Below, one piece after another: positions 16,779-25,582 of a stretch of DNA of 27,664 bases (position 1 is the first letter of the stretch; each line of letters opens with the position of its first letter). Source of the DNA: Phycisphaerales bacterium (GTDB lineage: Bacteria > Planctomycetota > Phycisphaerae > Phycisphaerales > UBA1924); contig JARGNC010000011.1 in NCBI GenBank assembly GCA_029212425.1, forward strand, positions 1-27,664, written 5' to 3'. The notes beneath the pieces were generated by a model that ran no database searches, was not told the DNA's origin, and saw nothing but the letters and a program-made list of their open reading frames with translations. The translations under genes and the position numbers were made by a program.

Positions 16779-18256
16779 TCCATCACCACCCTTGGATACA
16801 CATAGCGAAGTTTTTTGTAGACCATCAGAAGCACGCCGCAGAGAACGGCACAGACCCCACCGCGCCAACTCAGCGCGAGCAAGTCAGGAACCGTATGGTC
16901 GATGAAGATTTCGCGGTAACACATGATGAGGTACGCGACAGGATTGAGTAAAAACACACTGTGCCAGCGTTCGTCAATCACGCTGTAGTCGTAGAAGATT
17001 CCAGACAAGAACATCAACAGGGTCAATCCCGTCGGAACCAGAATGGTTAGATCTCGGAAGAACGGAATCGCGGCAGCAATCGCAAGCGACGCGGCTGAAG
17101 TGAACAGTGCATGGACAAGAATCACAGGTGCCAATGCGAACCAATGCATGCCTGGTGGGTTCCCGTTCAACCAGACAAAGCCTGTGAGTAGGATGTAGAC
17201 CGGTATCTGTTTGAGTGCGGTTTGAAGGAGCATCACAAGCGGGAAGAAGATCGGTTGGACCCCAGTCTGGAGCATCAGCTGTTGGCCTTGCAAAATACTG
17301 GTGCTGCTTGTGCCAATTGATTTCATGGTCCACATCCAAGGAATCAATCCCGTCATCAGCAAGATCGAGTAGTTCTCACCGCCGCGGGTGAGCAGGACAT
17401 CGAACACGAGCATGTAGATCCCCATGTACATCAACGGCTCGATGATCCACCATGTAAAGCTCAGGTAGTTCCTTCGGACTTCTGAACGCAGGTTGTACAG
17501 CGCTTTGATCCACACTAGTCCGAGCAGTTTGTTGAGCGGGGATCGCGTATCGGCAACATTGGGAAAGTCCTGATCAGCAAGCTCCTCGACAAATGCATCT
17601 CCATACTGATGCGTGAGCAGAAGGTGCCTTGCGGCATCATAATCTCCAGTTGCTCGAGCCGCCGCGGCGCCCCTTCGATATCCGATCGGGAGTTCGGGGA
17701 ATCGCTCGCGGAGGATTGCCCAACGCTTTGCCGCTTCTTCATAGTGCTCCGCGTTCATCGCGGATTCAGCAAACTGGATATAGAACCCCGGTTGGTTTGG
17801 AGTGCATTCCGCGGCTTTCCAGAGATACTGTGATTCCGCTTCAAAGTCACCATCATGAGCTGAGAGCGCTGCCAAGCTCGTCCAGGTGTGCGGATTGAGC
17901 GGGCATTCAACGCGGAGTTGTTCGAGGATCTCTTTCGCGTGATCCCACTGTTCGCGTTTCATCGCGAGGTGCGCAGGTTGAATCTTTGCGTACGGCTGAT
18001 TCGGGAACCGATCCCGCGCCAGCACGAGCAGCGATTCCGCAGCGTCGAGCTCGCCCGCTTCAAGGTGTGCGTGCACCGCTTGGAACCAGGTGGTCGGTTC
18101 GTCGGGATACACCTTGCGGAGCATCGCCCATCTGCGAGCTGCCATCGACCAATCCTTCTCGCGGACAGATTCGCGTGCCCATTCAAACGCCATCTCCGGC
18201 GGGATATGCTCGCCGATCTCCGGTGGTTGAAGTGATACATCCGAATCCATAGCCAT
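16775..18256 (-). CDS. Wzm-type ABC-2 permease with N-terminal TPR domain
   Basis: 493 residues. Residues 21-224 are six tetratricopeptide-like repeats with exact 34-residue spacing: a Pro closes each unit at 54, 88, 122, 156 and 190, and helices such as WAMLRKVYPDEP, LLVLARDRFPNQP and WAILRERFPELP recur. Residues 240-493 are the polysaccharide ABC-2 permease: the amphipathic entry NLRSEVRRNYLSFTWW at 255-270, then six hydrophobic helices, ending in a short basic tail. Wzm/KpsM permeases are normally about 260 residues and lack TPRs. The N-terminus of this family is cytoplasmic, so the TPRs should face the biosynthetic enzymes. The ATPase gene follows with an ATGA overlap. The ATG at 18256 is the first in frame; 18250 is an alternative. 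Confidence 0.9.
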   Translation of the reverse strand: MAMDSDVSLQPPEIGEHIPPEMAFEWARESVREKDWSMAARRWAMLRKVYPDEPTTWFQAVHAHLEAGELDAAESLLVLARDRFPNQPYAKIQPAHLAMKREQWDHAKEILEQLRVECPLNPHTWTSLAALSAHDGDFEAESQYLWKAAECTPNQPGFYIQFAESAMNAEHYEEAAKRWAILRERFPELPIGYRRGAAAARATGDYDAARHLLLTHQYGDAFVEELADQDFPNVADTRSPLNKLLGLVWIKALYNLRSEVRRNYLSFTWWIIEPLMYMGIYMLVFDVLLTRGGENYSILLMTGLIPWMWTMKSIGTSSTSILQGQQLMLQTGVQPIFFPLVMLLQTALKQIPVYILLTGFVWLNGNPPGMHWFALAPVILVHALFTSAASLAIAAAIPFFRDLTILVPTGLTLLMFLSGIFYDYSVIDERWHSVFLLNPVAYLIMCYREIFIDHTVPDLLALSWRGGVCAVLCGVLLMVYKKLRYVYPRVVME

Positions 18257-18363
18257 GAAGATACCACCATGCAGGGCTTGAGTAAAGGAAGCTGGTTGGG
18301 ATCAATATCACTATCGTCGATTGCAGACCCGGAGCGCGTGAAGAAAGTGAAATGGTGGGTCTG
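18257..18363 (-). other. Gap between the efflux permease and the polysaccharide export block
   Basis: 107 bp between two same-strand genes. It holds a perfect 7-bp inverted repeat (CAGACCC at 18324-18330, GGGTCTG at 18357-18363) right after the efflux permease stop, but the loop is 26 nt and no T-run follows on the minus strand. I see no convincing promoter for the downstream TPR-permease gene. Confidence 0.35.
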
Positions 18364-19632
18364 TTATTCGTGCCGAAGCGCGACGATCGGATCGAGGTTC
18401 GCTGCTCTCATCGCGGGATACATCCCGAAGATCACTCCGATCCCGATACTGATCGCTACGGAGAGTAGGACGCTCCACATCGTCACAACAGTCGGCATGT
18501 CCGCGACAATGGTAATCAGCCATGGGATCAACAACCCGATCCCGATCCCGATGAACCCTCCTGTGACAGAGAGCACAACAGTCTCAATGAGGAACTGGCC
18601 AATGATCTGGTTTCGACGAGCACCGATAGCGCGCCGAATCCCGATCTCTCGTGTGCGTTCGGTGACCGATGCGAGCATGATGTTCATGATCCCGATGCCG
18701 CCAATCAACAGGGAGATCCCAGCGATTGATCCGAGCACGATGTTGAATGTCCGCTGCGTTGCTTCCGCTTGTCTCAAGAGCGCGAGCGGGACACTGGTGC
18801 GGTAATCGCCTTTGGGGTGGTACATCGAGAGCACCCGTTCGATTCCCGCAGCGGTCGCTTCAACATTCGCGATGTCATCCACTTGCACAATCAGTTGGTG
18901 GAGTTCGATCATCTCGCGAGAGTTTGAACCGTTGCCGCGTGTGACGGTGATGTCACCGAATCGTTCCTTTGCGACTTTGAGCGGGATGTACGCGTCGATC
19001 TGTTGATCCGGTGTCTGCATGGATCCGGACTGCGTGCTCTCGGATTTGATGATCCCGATGACTTTGTAAAACCCTTTGTTGATCCGTACCTGAGATCCCA
19101 CGGCTGTCCGTCCCGCGAGGAGTTTGCGGGCGCCGTGCTCGGTCAGCACGACCACATTTGCCGATTGTTCCATATCCCGCTGAAGAATGACCCGGCCTGC
19201 AAGGAGTTCTCTCGAAACAAGCTCAAACCAATCAGGGGTTGTTCCCACCAAACGAAGTTCAGCGGTGCGTGATCCAATTCGACCCTCACCACGGATCAGC
19301 TTCGCTGGGACTGTGCGGACCACGGTCGAGAAGCTGCTCTCGATCCTTGCCATGTCGTCGTAGAGCAAGCCATAGATGTTCATGCGGATTCGGTTCGAGC
19401 CCGATGTCGCTTGTTCAATTGGTTCTTGTGAGTTGATGATGATGTTCTGGCTACCAAGCCGGCTGATCTGATCGATCGCTTCTTTGGAAGCGCCCTCACC
19501 CACCGCGAGCATCGCGATGACTGCGCCAACGCCGAAGACCATGCCCAGCATCGTAAGGATCGACCGCATCTTGTGGAGGAGAAGGGTCTTGATCCCGAGC
19601 TGGATGTTGCGGAAAAATCGTGAAGAGATCAT
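18364..19632 (-). CDS. MacB-type ABC transporter permease
   Basis: 422 residues with the MacB/FtsX layout. One N-terminal membrane helix (about 25-45, ILTMLGMVFGVGAVIAMLAV) is followed by a large periplasmic domain (MacB_PCD, about 50-285) and three C-terminal helices. The cytoplasmic coupling motif TREIGIRRAIGARR and the terminal DPIVALRHE are classic for this family. Such permeases do not move substrate through the membrane; they transmit ATP-driven motion to periplasmic partners. Unlike Escherichia coli MacB, the ATPase is a separate gene, here immediately upstream with an ATGA overlap. It is the last gene of the four-gene efflux operon. Confidence 0.94.
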   Translation of the reverse strand: MISSRFFRNIQLGIKTLLLHKMRSILTMLGMVFGVGAVIAMLAVGEGASKEAIDQISRLGSQNIIINSQEPIEQATSGSNRIRMNIYGLLYDDMARIESSFSTVVRTVPAKLIRGEGRIGSRTAELRLVGTTPDWFELVSRELLAGRVILQRDMEQSANVVVLTEHGARKLLAGRTAVGSQVRINKGFYKVIGIIKSESTQSGSMQTPDQQIDAYIPLKVAKERFGDITVTRGNGSNSREMIELHQLIVQVDDIANVEATAAGIERVLSMYHPKGDYRTSVPLALLRQAEATQRTFNIVLGSIAGISLLIGGIGIMNIMLASVTERTREIGIRRAIGARRNQIIGQFLIETVVLSVTGGFIGIGIGLLIPWLITIVADMPTVVTMWSVLLSVAISIGIGVIFGMYPAMRAANLDPIVALRHE

Positions 19633-20372
19633 GCGAGCGCCTCGTTCGAGTTGCTGACCGGCTCTTTTTTGAACGGTGTACTCTGGGTGAGTGATTCGAC
19701 TTTGCCATCTCGCATCACGAGTTGGACCTGCGCGTACGCCGCGATTTCAGGCTCGTGCGTGACCATGATGATTGTCTTGCCCTGGTCGTGGAGTTCTGTG
19801 AGCAGTTCCATGATCGCGTCGCCTGTCGCGGTGTCGAGATTCCCTGTTGGTTCGTCCGCGAGGAGTACCGATGGGTTGTTGGACAGAGCGCGAGCGATCG
19901 CGACGCGTTGTTGCTGACCACCAGAGAGTTCGGTAGGTCGGTGGCCGAGCCGTTCGGAGAGTCCGACCCGATCCGCGATCGCGATTGCGCGTTCCGCGGC
20001 TTCGCTCGCATCGACACCTTGGTAAAACAACGGGAGTTCAATATTCTCCTGGACAGTGAGCTGCGGGATCAGGTTGAAGTTCTGAAAGACAAATCCAAGA
20101 TGCTGCAGACGAAGATCCGAGAGTTCGTCGTCGCTGGTTTTGGAGATGTCCTGTCCTTCGAGCGAATAGCAGCCCTTTGTTGGACGATCCAAACAACCGA
20201 GCAGGTTGAGCATCGTGCTCTTGCCTGAACCACTCGAACCGGAGATTGCCCAGAAGCTTCCGCGTTCAATCGTGAGATCGACTCCCGCGAGTGCGTGGAC
20301 ATCCTGGTCACCCATGCGATAGGTCTTCCAGACACCTTCGAGTTCGATGACCCGATTGGACTGTGAGCTCAT
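19629..20372 (-). CDS. MacB/LolD-type ABC transporter ATPase
   Basis: Powers the adjacent MacB-type permease. The ATG at 20372 gives 247 residues starting MSSQSNRVIELEGVWKTY. A TTG at 20405 that overlaps the adaptor stop (TTGA) has an AGGA 7 nt upstream and would add 11 residues, so the start is uncertain. Visible motifs are Walker A GSSGSGKST, Q-loop FVFQNFNLIPQLT, signature LSGGQQQRVAIARAL, Walker B VLLADEPTGNLD and switch His in VTHEPE. The LSGGQQQRVAIARAL and DEPTGNLD strings are diagnostic for the LolD/MacB group. It sits between the adaptor and permease genes of a tripartite pump. Confidence 0.94.
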   Translation of the reverse strand: MSSQSNRVIELEGVWKTYRMGDQDVHALAGVDLTIERGSFWAISGSSGSGKSTMLNLLGCLDRPTKGCYSLEGQDISKTSDDELSDLRLQHLGFVFQNFNLIPQLTVQENIELPLFYQGVDASEAAERAIAIADRVGLSERLGHRPTELSGGQQQRVAIARALSNNPSVLLADEPTGNLDTATGDAIMELLTELHDQGKTIIMVTHEPEIAAYAQVQLVMRDGKVESLTQSTPFKKEPVSNSNEALA

Positions 20373-20401
20373 GGACCCAGGTTGATGCGGCTGCCGTCGA
20401 C

Positions 20402-21997
20402 TCAAGGCGATTTCCTTTGGCCTCGCCCTTGTTTACCAGCTGGCGGGGTGGATGGTCGTTTCTGCTCAGCAACAGGAGTGGTCTTGCCTTCAGCAGGCTC
20501 TTCGCTCTTTGCCTTTGCTGCTTTGGTCGGAGATTGCTCTTCGCTCAGTGGTGGAGTGAGGAGAACACGGTCGCCTTCGTCCAAGCCGCTGACGATGTGG
20601 ACAACTGTGTTGTTGTCGAGTCCGGTTTTTACTTCCTTTGCTGTGGTCTGATTCCCGTTCGAAACATACACAACAGATTTGTTATTCTGTCCAACAACCG
20701 CTTGGATCGGGACCGAGATCGCGTTGTCGTATTCTTCGATGTTGATGCTCGCTTTGCAGCTCATCCCTGTGCGGAGCGATGGGTGGACGCCGTCGATCAT
20801 GATCTGGGTGTCGTAAACCTTCAGATCGGGGTTCATGAATACCGAAGTTGCGTCTGGGAGCGGTGCGATTTTGGTGACCCGACCTGTGAAGGATTGGCCT
20901 GGGAGTGCGTCGATGGTGATCTGTGCGACTTGGTTAAGCTGCACTTTCCCGAGTGCGGTTTCGTGAATCTGGATCGACACCATCATTGAATCAGCAGTGG
21001 GGAGGTGGATCAGCTCTTGGCGTTCGTAAACTTCCTGTCCTTCGTCGAGCGGTTCTGTGTCGCCGCGCCAACTGAACTGGGAGCTTGTGGCGTAGACCAC
21101 CATTCCTTCAGCAGGAGCGTACATTTTGGTTTTGGCGATCTGGTCTTCGATTTTCTCGAGCCGCAGTTTCTGTCGTGTACGCTCCGCGCCGTTGGCACGC
21201 TGTCTCGCTTCCGCTTGCACAAGATTGCTCGACGATTCACGCTTTACGCGTTCGAGCGCCAGTTCTTTTTGGGTGATCTCCGAATCGAGTTCGGTAAGTT
21301 TGCGGATGTGAGTAAACTCTTTGAGCAGTTTCAGATCTTCGCGAGCAAGCGCAAGCTGGAGCTCCGCACGCTTCTTCGAAAGCTCATCAGCACGGAACTC
21401 AGTCTCGGAAAGGTACTTCTCGTTGTAGAGCTTCTGCGACCACACAAACTCGTCTGTCGCTCGACGGAAATCTTCATCCGCGAGTGTCACATCCGCTTCC
21501 GCTTTCATCAGCAGCTTTGGCCACTCACCATTCAGGTATTTTTCTTTATCCTCGATCGCAAACTGGTTGGCAAGCTCCGCGCTCGCAATGTTGCTCTGAT
21601 TCTGGATCCGTGTCACCTCCAGGTTTTCTTGAGAGGAGACATAGTTTGCTTCCGTGTTCTCGACCTGGATCTGCTGATCAACGAGACGATCTTGGAGCGA
21701 GCTCGAATCAAGCTCGATCAGCAGGTCGCCCTTTTTCACCACCGCGCCCTCGTCAATCACATAGATAATCGAGGTGCGTCCCTCAACCTGACTCTTGACG
21801 ATGTGCTGATCACGAGATTTGATTGTCCCCGTTTCGGTCAGATTGATGGTCAATGGACCACGCTCGACGGTGTACATCACCGCATCGTTGGGACGGCTGG
21901 ACCCTTCAGATCCGCTCAGGATCACGGCAGATGCAACGCCACCGATCAGCACGAGGGCGATGATGAGTATGATCGCGTTCTTGAGAGCTCGGTTCAT
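20402..21997 (-). CDS. Periplasmic adaptor (HlyD/MacA-type membrane fusion protein)
   Basis: 531 residues linking the inner-membrane ABC module to the outer-membrane channel. An N-terminal signal anchor is at about 7-28 (IILIIALVLIGGVASAVI). A first half-lipoyl/barrel part contains GTIKSRDQHIVKSQVEG, followed by a long charged helical hairpin at about 95-290. The strand MYAPAEGMVVY near 292 reopens the lipoyl fold, with beta-barrel and membrane-proximal domains after it. The C-terminal ~40 residues are low-complexity, rich in Lys, Pro and Glu. Typical MacA proteins are about 370 residues, so the hairpin and tail make this one long. A GAGGA ribosome site precedes the ATG, and the gene starts 8 nt after the TolC-like stop. 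Confidence 0.91.
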   Translation of the reverse strand: MNRALKNAIILIIALVLIGGVASAVILSGSEGSSRPNDAVMYTVERGPLTINLTETGTIKSRDQHIVKSQVEGRTSIIYVIDEGAVVKKGDLLIELDSSSLQDRLVDQQIQVENTEANYVSSQENLEVTRIQNQSNIASAELANQFAIEDKEKYLNGEWPKLLMKAEADVTLADEDFRRATDEFVWSQKLYNEKYLSETEFRADELSKKRAELQLALAREDLKLLKEFTHIRKLTELDSEITQKELALERVKRESSSNLVQAEARQRANGAERTRQKLRLEKIEDQIAKTKMYAPAEGMVVYATSSQFSWRGDTEPLDEGQEVYERQELIHLPTADSMMVSIQIHETALGKVQLNQVAQITIDALPGQSFTGRVTKIAPLPDATSVFMNPDLKVYDTQIMIDGVHPSLRTGMSCKASINIEEYDNAISVPIQAVVGQNNKSVVYVSNGNQTTAKEVKTGLDNNTVVHIVSGLDEGDRVLLTPPLSEEQSPTKAAKAKSEEPAEGKTTPVAEQKRPSTPPAGKQGRGQRKSP

Positions 21998-22005
21998 GGT
22001 GTTCC

Positions 22006-24045
22006 TCAGTTCTGTAAGACCTGATCTCCAGAGAGTTCATCTTCAGGAGTAATGGTGACGCTGTTCTGGATCGGCATCCGATCAGGATTGGGTGCTTGGA
22101 ATCCGGAACTGGTGATATTGGTCGCGGCATCGAAGCCGCCTGACATTGCGTACTCCAGTTGTTCACGGAGTTCGTCGATGTTGTACGCGTCTGGATCGAA
22201 CTCGACCCAGAGCCCGTTGTTCTGAACTTCCAGAACACCGAGGTCCCGCTGCAAACGGAGCTCACCGATCCTGTAGTTGACAACCGCGCTCGTCAGCGCA
22301 TCTTGTGCGGAGTTCAGCGAGTTCTGTGCTTCAAGCAAGTCGCGGATCTCGGCGCGTCCAGCTTGGAGAAAGAGATCGGTTGAATCCACACGACGCTGAG
22401 CAACGCGGACCGCCTCCGCTTGAATCCGGATGGTCTCGCGTGCTTCCAAAAGCGAGCGGAGCACATTGCGAACATCAAACTTCACGTTATCTTCCGCTTC
22501 TTGGAGATCACGGACTGTGCGTTCATACGCGATCAGTGTGTTTCTGTAGCTGTTGCGTTCTGCAGTGCGTTCAAAGGGGAGGTCGATCCCCAGCAGCAAC
22601 GAGTAGAACCCTCGATCCGTCCGGATCTGTGCGTCGTCGAGGTTCGCAGAAGAAATGGATCGGCTCTCTCCGAGTGATGCGGACCCGAGGAGGGTGACAT
22701 CGGCGCGGAGGTTGTCCGCTGCGATCGCGACCCCGCGCTGAGCGTCGGCAATCGCGCCAACCGCGACGCGGAGATCCAGCCGATTCATCAACGCAATCAG
22801 GATCGCGTCATCTTCTTCAAGCTCCATCGGTCCCGCGTCCTCCATCGAGGGGGGGATCAACTCAACATGTTCATCCGCTGCGAGCACTTCAGTCTCTTCG
22901 CTGGATTCCTTTGGGTTGAGATACGGCGCGTATCGCTCGGAACTCAGCAAGCGATCGAACTCATTGGGATCGAGCTGGATCTGTGCATCGGTTGGTAGAC
23001 CGAGAGAGATTTTGAACTGGTCGAGCCGTTGCTCAGAACTCTGGATCGCGCTGATCCACGAGTTGCGTGCGCGGAGTTCATCCTGTACCGACTGATCCAC
23101 TTGAATTTCAGGCAATCGTCCGGCATCCGCGAGTCTGCGTGCTCTGCGTGTAGAAGACGCAACGCGTTTGTAGTTTTCAGCCGCGTTCCGGACACGATCG
23201 AGTTGTTGGAGGACGGAGAGGTAATCGCTCGCGATCTGTACCGCGAAGCTCCGTTTAAAACGCTCGAAGGTATAGATCGCATAGACAACATCTCGCTCTG
23301 CTTGCGTCAGCGGCTCGGTCACCACAAATCGGCTCGAACCACGCAGCAGCGGAATCGACAAACTGGATTCGAACCGAAGCCCCGTCGAACCCTCGTTTGT
23401 TCCGTTGAGCATTTTCGCAAGGTCTACAGCGAGCAATCCTGTAAACTGCGCACCGTTCTTAAATCGGCGCGAGACACTCAGGGAGTCCTGATGAAGGATG
23501 CCGTTGGTTTCCGATGTCGCACCGATGTTCGAGCTCAAGATTGTGTCAGCCATCCCCTGCCAAGTGTTCCGGAAGTTGTTTGCCTCCAGATCGAGCCCAA
23601 GTGCGGATTGGTAGACGGATTCTTTTTGAGATTGATATGACCGGCTGTTACTCGCAGCGATCTGGAGCGCATCTTCAAGCGTGAAGACTTGGAGTAGAGG
23701 GGGCTCTTCGCTGCCTTCATCTGAGTGCTCTTGACGATTGGTGTACGCATCGTCTGGCCATTGCTGGATTTTCGGATCGTCAAATGAAGATGCACTGGCA
23801 GGGACCCGCATAGGGAGTTTTTGGTCAAGCAATAAACGCTTGCGGAGCGATTCGCTCGCCGGCTCGATGGTGAATCCATCGCTGTCTCGCCCCATGGACG
23901 CTTTCCATGATTCATCAAGGATCCGGGACGCTGCATCGTCCGCTTCGACCCTGTACGACTCCGGAGATCGGCATCCGGAAAGTGGCAGCGCAACCACAGA
24001 TCCTGCGATTACCGCCATCCACACGCTCAATTTCCTGCCAGTCAT
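22006..24045 (-). CDS. TolC-like outer-membrane efflux lipoprotein
   Basis: 679 residues forming the likely exit duct of the pump. The N-terminus is a lipoprotein signal with lipobox LSGC, Cys25 being the predicted lipidated residue. Residues 26-118 are an acidic, probably flexible extension. The outer-membrane efflux fold begins at VFTLEDALQIAASNSRSYQ (about 120) and shows two long-helix repeats, the second near TAERNSYRNTLIAYERTVRDLQ and ending with VVNYRIGELRLQRDLGVL. An acidic insert lies at about 370-415 (KESSEETEVLAADE region). Usual family length is 420-500, so the extra size is in the extension, the insert and the tail. AAGGTGG precedes the ATG. It is first in the efflux operon. Confidence 0.9.
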   Translation of the reverse strand: MTGRKLSVWMAVIAGSVVALPLSGCRSPESYRVEADDAASRILDESWKASMGRDSDGFTIEPASESLRKRLLLDQKLPMRVPASASSFDDPKIQQWPDDAYTNRQEHSDEGSEEPPLLQVFTLEDALQIAASNSRSYQSQKESVYQSALGLDLEANNFRNTWQGMADTILSSNIGATSETNGILHQDSLSVSRRFKNGAQFTGLLAVDLAKMLNGTNEGSTGLRFESSLSIPLLRGSSRFVVTEPLTQAERDVVYAIYTFERFKRSFAVQIASDYLSVLQQLDRVRNAAENYKRVASSTRRARRLADAGRLPEIQVDQSVQDELRARNSWISAIQSSEQRLDQFKISLGLPTDAQIQLDPNEFDRLLSSERYAPYLNPKESSEETEVLAADEHVELIPPSMEDAGPMELEEDDAILIALMNRLDLRVAVGAIADAQRGVAIAADNLRADVTLLGSASLGESRSISSANLDDAQIRTDRGFYSLLLGIDLPFERTAERNSYRNTLIAYERTVRDLQEAEDNVKFDVRNVLRSLLEARETIRIQAEAVRVAQRRVDSTDLFLQAGRAEIRDLLEAQNSLNSAQDALTSAVVNYRIGELRLQRDLGVLEVQNNGLWVEFDPDAYNIDELREQLEYAMSGGFDAATNITSSGFQAPNPDRMPIQNSVTITPEDELSGDQVLQN

Positions 24046-24177
24046 GCCGGTTCCACCTTGCTACCGAGACCACGACGGACCCGTTCAAGATCATACTACC
24101 CAAGTACAACGGCGTTGCAGCGATGAGATTGCTCATTTGAATTCTTTAGAGGATAAGTTTGTACTGGTTTCGAATAC
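24046..24177 (-). promoter_or_regulatory. Upstream region of the efflux operon with candidate -10
   Basis: This gap must drive the efflux operon because the gene to its right ends in a terminator. On the minus strand, TATGAT (24095-24090) matches the -10 consensus at 5 of 6 positions and would give a leader of about 37 nt. The -35 at 18-nt spacing (TGCAAC) is poor. No operator-like palindrome stands out. Confidence 0.3.
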
Positions 24178-24206
24178 GAAAAAACCAGATGCCGAAACAT
24201 CTGGTT
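24178..24206 (-). terminator. Rho-independent terminator after the first HAF-repeat gene
   Basis: On the minus strand AACCAGATG, loop TTTCGG, CATCTGGTT forms a perfect 9-bp stem with a 6-nt loop, followed directly by a T-run (As at 24179-24184 on the plus strand). It lies about 50 nt after the stop codon at 24256 and ends leftward transcription before the efflux operon promoter. Confidence 0.9.
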
Positions 24207-24255
24207 CTTGCTTATGAACGATTGATTGAAAAGCAGTTGTATTTCAGCTCTTGCG

Positions 24256-25518
24256 TTATGGACACCCAGCACCGAATGCTGCTAGGAATGCGGAGACATC
24301 AAGGAAGTTGAATGATCCATCGGCTTCAAAGTCCGCAATCGGATCTTGGTTTCCAAACGCTGTGAGGTACGCAGATACATCGAGGAAGTTGAGACTTCCA
24401 TCTTCAGTTAGATCCGCTGGACAATCATTGCCCCAATCAATCGTGACTAGCCAAGCACCGGTGGCCGCGCCGTGCCCGATGATGTATCGACCGTCAGCAG
24501 AGATTGCTTGTGTGACTTGGAGTTCTGTGCCCGCGGGGACATTGGCACCATGGGCATTGAGCCATGAAACGAGTTCAACGAGTTCGCCCTCTCCTTTTGG
24601 TTGAATCCAAGCTCGTCGATTCCCAAACAATCGGTCAAATCCAACGATCGTGCCGTTGTCTGCGATATCCATTGGGGTTCCTGCCCAACCAGGAAGGAGC
24701 GACCCTGCTCCGATTTTGGCGATGACACCATCGCTCAGCATGGCGGCATCGAATACGCCATCTGCATCACCAAAGTACCATGAACCAAGAACAGTTGATC
24801 CATCATCACTGATTCCCAAGAACTCTCCTTGGGATTCTGCTGCGGGATCTAGCAGCGTTCCAGCGAGGGTCATGCCATTCCAGGTCACTGGTGTTCGGCC
24901 AAATACCCCCTGTGCAAATCCGGCAATGACTGAGCCGTCTGACGACATGATCGACGCACGGTTCGCACCGAATGCAAGATTTTCAAGCTCTTGCATACCC
25001 GATTCTTGAGTCCAGCGATATCCTCGGCCCGAACATCCGTCCCATGAAAGACCAACCGCGATCGTGCCGTCCCCTGAGAGTTCATACCCATTGCTTCTAC
25101 TTGGGCAAGCCCCCGCGTTGGGGAGGAAACCGAGTTCGGTCCACCCATCGGCGTCTGTCCATATTGCGGCGATGGTCTCATAGATATCAGTTTTTCCAGG
25201 TAGATCACCCAGCACCACCGATCCGTCATCAGAGACAGCAACTGCCGCTTCAACAAATGCTCCGCCACCGTTGTCAATGATGGTGAACTGATTGTTCACT
25301 CGGTCCCAGCGGTATCCAATATCCCCAAACAAATCGCCATCAGAGTCCAAGCTGCCAACGATCCATTGACCATCAGGCGAGATGTCATTTGCAGATGCCG
25401 CAGCAATCTTAGTGTTGGTGTCAGTAATGAACTCGAATGTCGCGGTGACTTGTGCCGGAGCGACCGACGCAAGAGAGAGTAGTGTTCCTGAGAACGCAAT
25501 AAATGTAGTGTGTTTCAT
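24256..25518 (-). CDS. Secreted HAF-repeat protein with dockerin-like cassette (paralogue 1)
   Basis: 420 residues from the ATG at 25518, chosen because AAGGA lies 9 nt upstream and a clear signal peptide follows (cleavage near Ala22, APA-QV). The frame runs to 25707 but overlaps the neighbour gene. The mature part has seven motifs of the form S-x-DG-x-x-(I/V)-x-G (about 45-56, 94-104, 146-156, 190-201, 236-246, 285-294, 339-349), the pattern of 'HAF' extracellular repeats, probably a beta-propeller. Cys138 and Cys162 are shared with the paralogue. Residues 366-420 are the dockerin-like cassette with loops Asp369-Asp380 and Asp396-Asp407 and flanking cysteines. The function is unknown; a surface or extracellular role is expected. 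Confidence 0.88.
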   Translation of the reverse strand: MKHTTFIAFSGTLLSLASVAPAQVTATFEFITDTNTKIAAASANDISPDGQWIVGSLDSDGDLFGDIGYRWDRVNNQFTIIDNGGGAFVEAAVAVSDDGSVVLGDLPGKTDIYETIAAIWTDADGWTELGFLPNAGACPSRSNGYELSGDGTIAVGLSWDGCSGRGYRWTQESGMQELENLAFGANRASIMSSDGSVIAGFAQGVFGRTPVTWNGMTLAGTLLDPAAESQGEFLGISDDGSTVLGSWYFGDADGVFDAAMLSDGVIAKIGAGSLLPGWAGTPMDIADNGTIVGFDRLFGNRRAWIQPKGEGELVELVSWLNAHGANVPAGTELQVTQAISADGRYIIGHGAATGAWLVTIDWGNDCPADLTEDGSLNFLDVSAYLTAFGNQDPIADFEADGSFNFLDVSAFLAAFGAGCP

Positions 25519-25582
25519 TGTTGTTTTCCTTGAACGGAGTCGTGGTGTACTGGCCAGAATATTGTTTTGATTTGTCGAACGG

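Noticed and set aside
18324..18363. 7-bp inverted repeat after the efflux permease as a terminator
   Set aside because: The loop is 26 nt and no T-run follows, so it does not look like an intrinsic terminator.
21005..22024. 339-codon open frame on the plus strand opposite the adaptor gene
   Set aside because: Antisense to clear coiled-coil and lipoyl motifs, with Phe/Leu/Arg-rich composition and no signal or domain.
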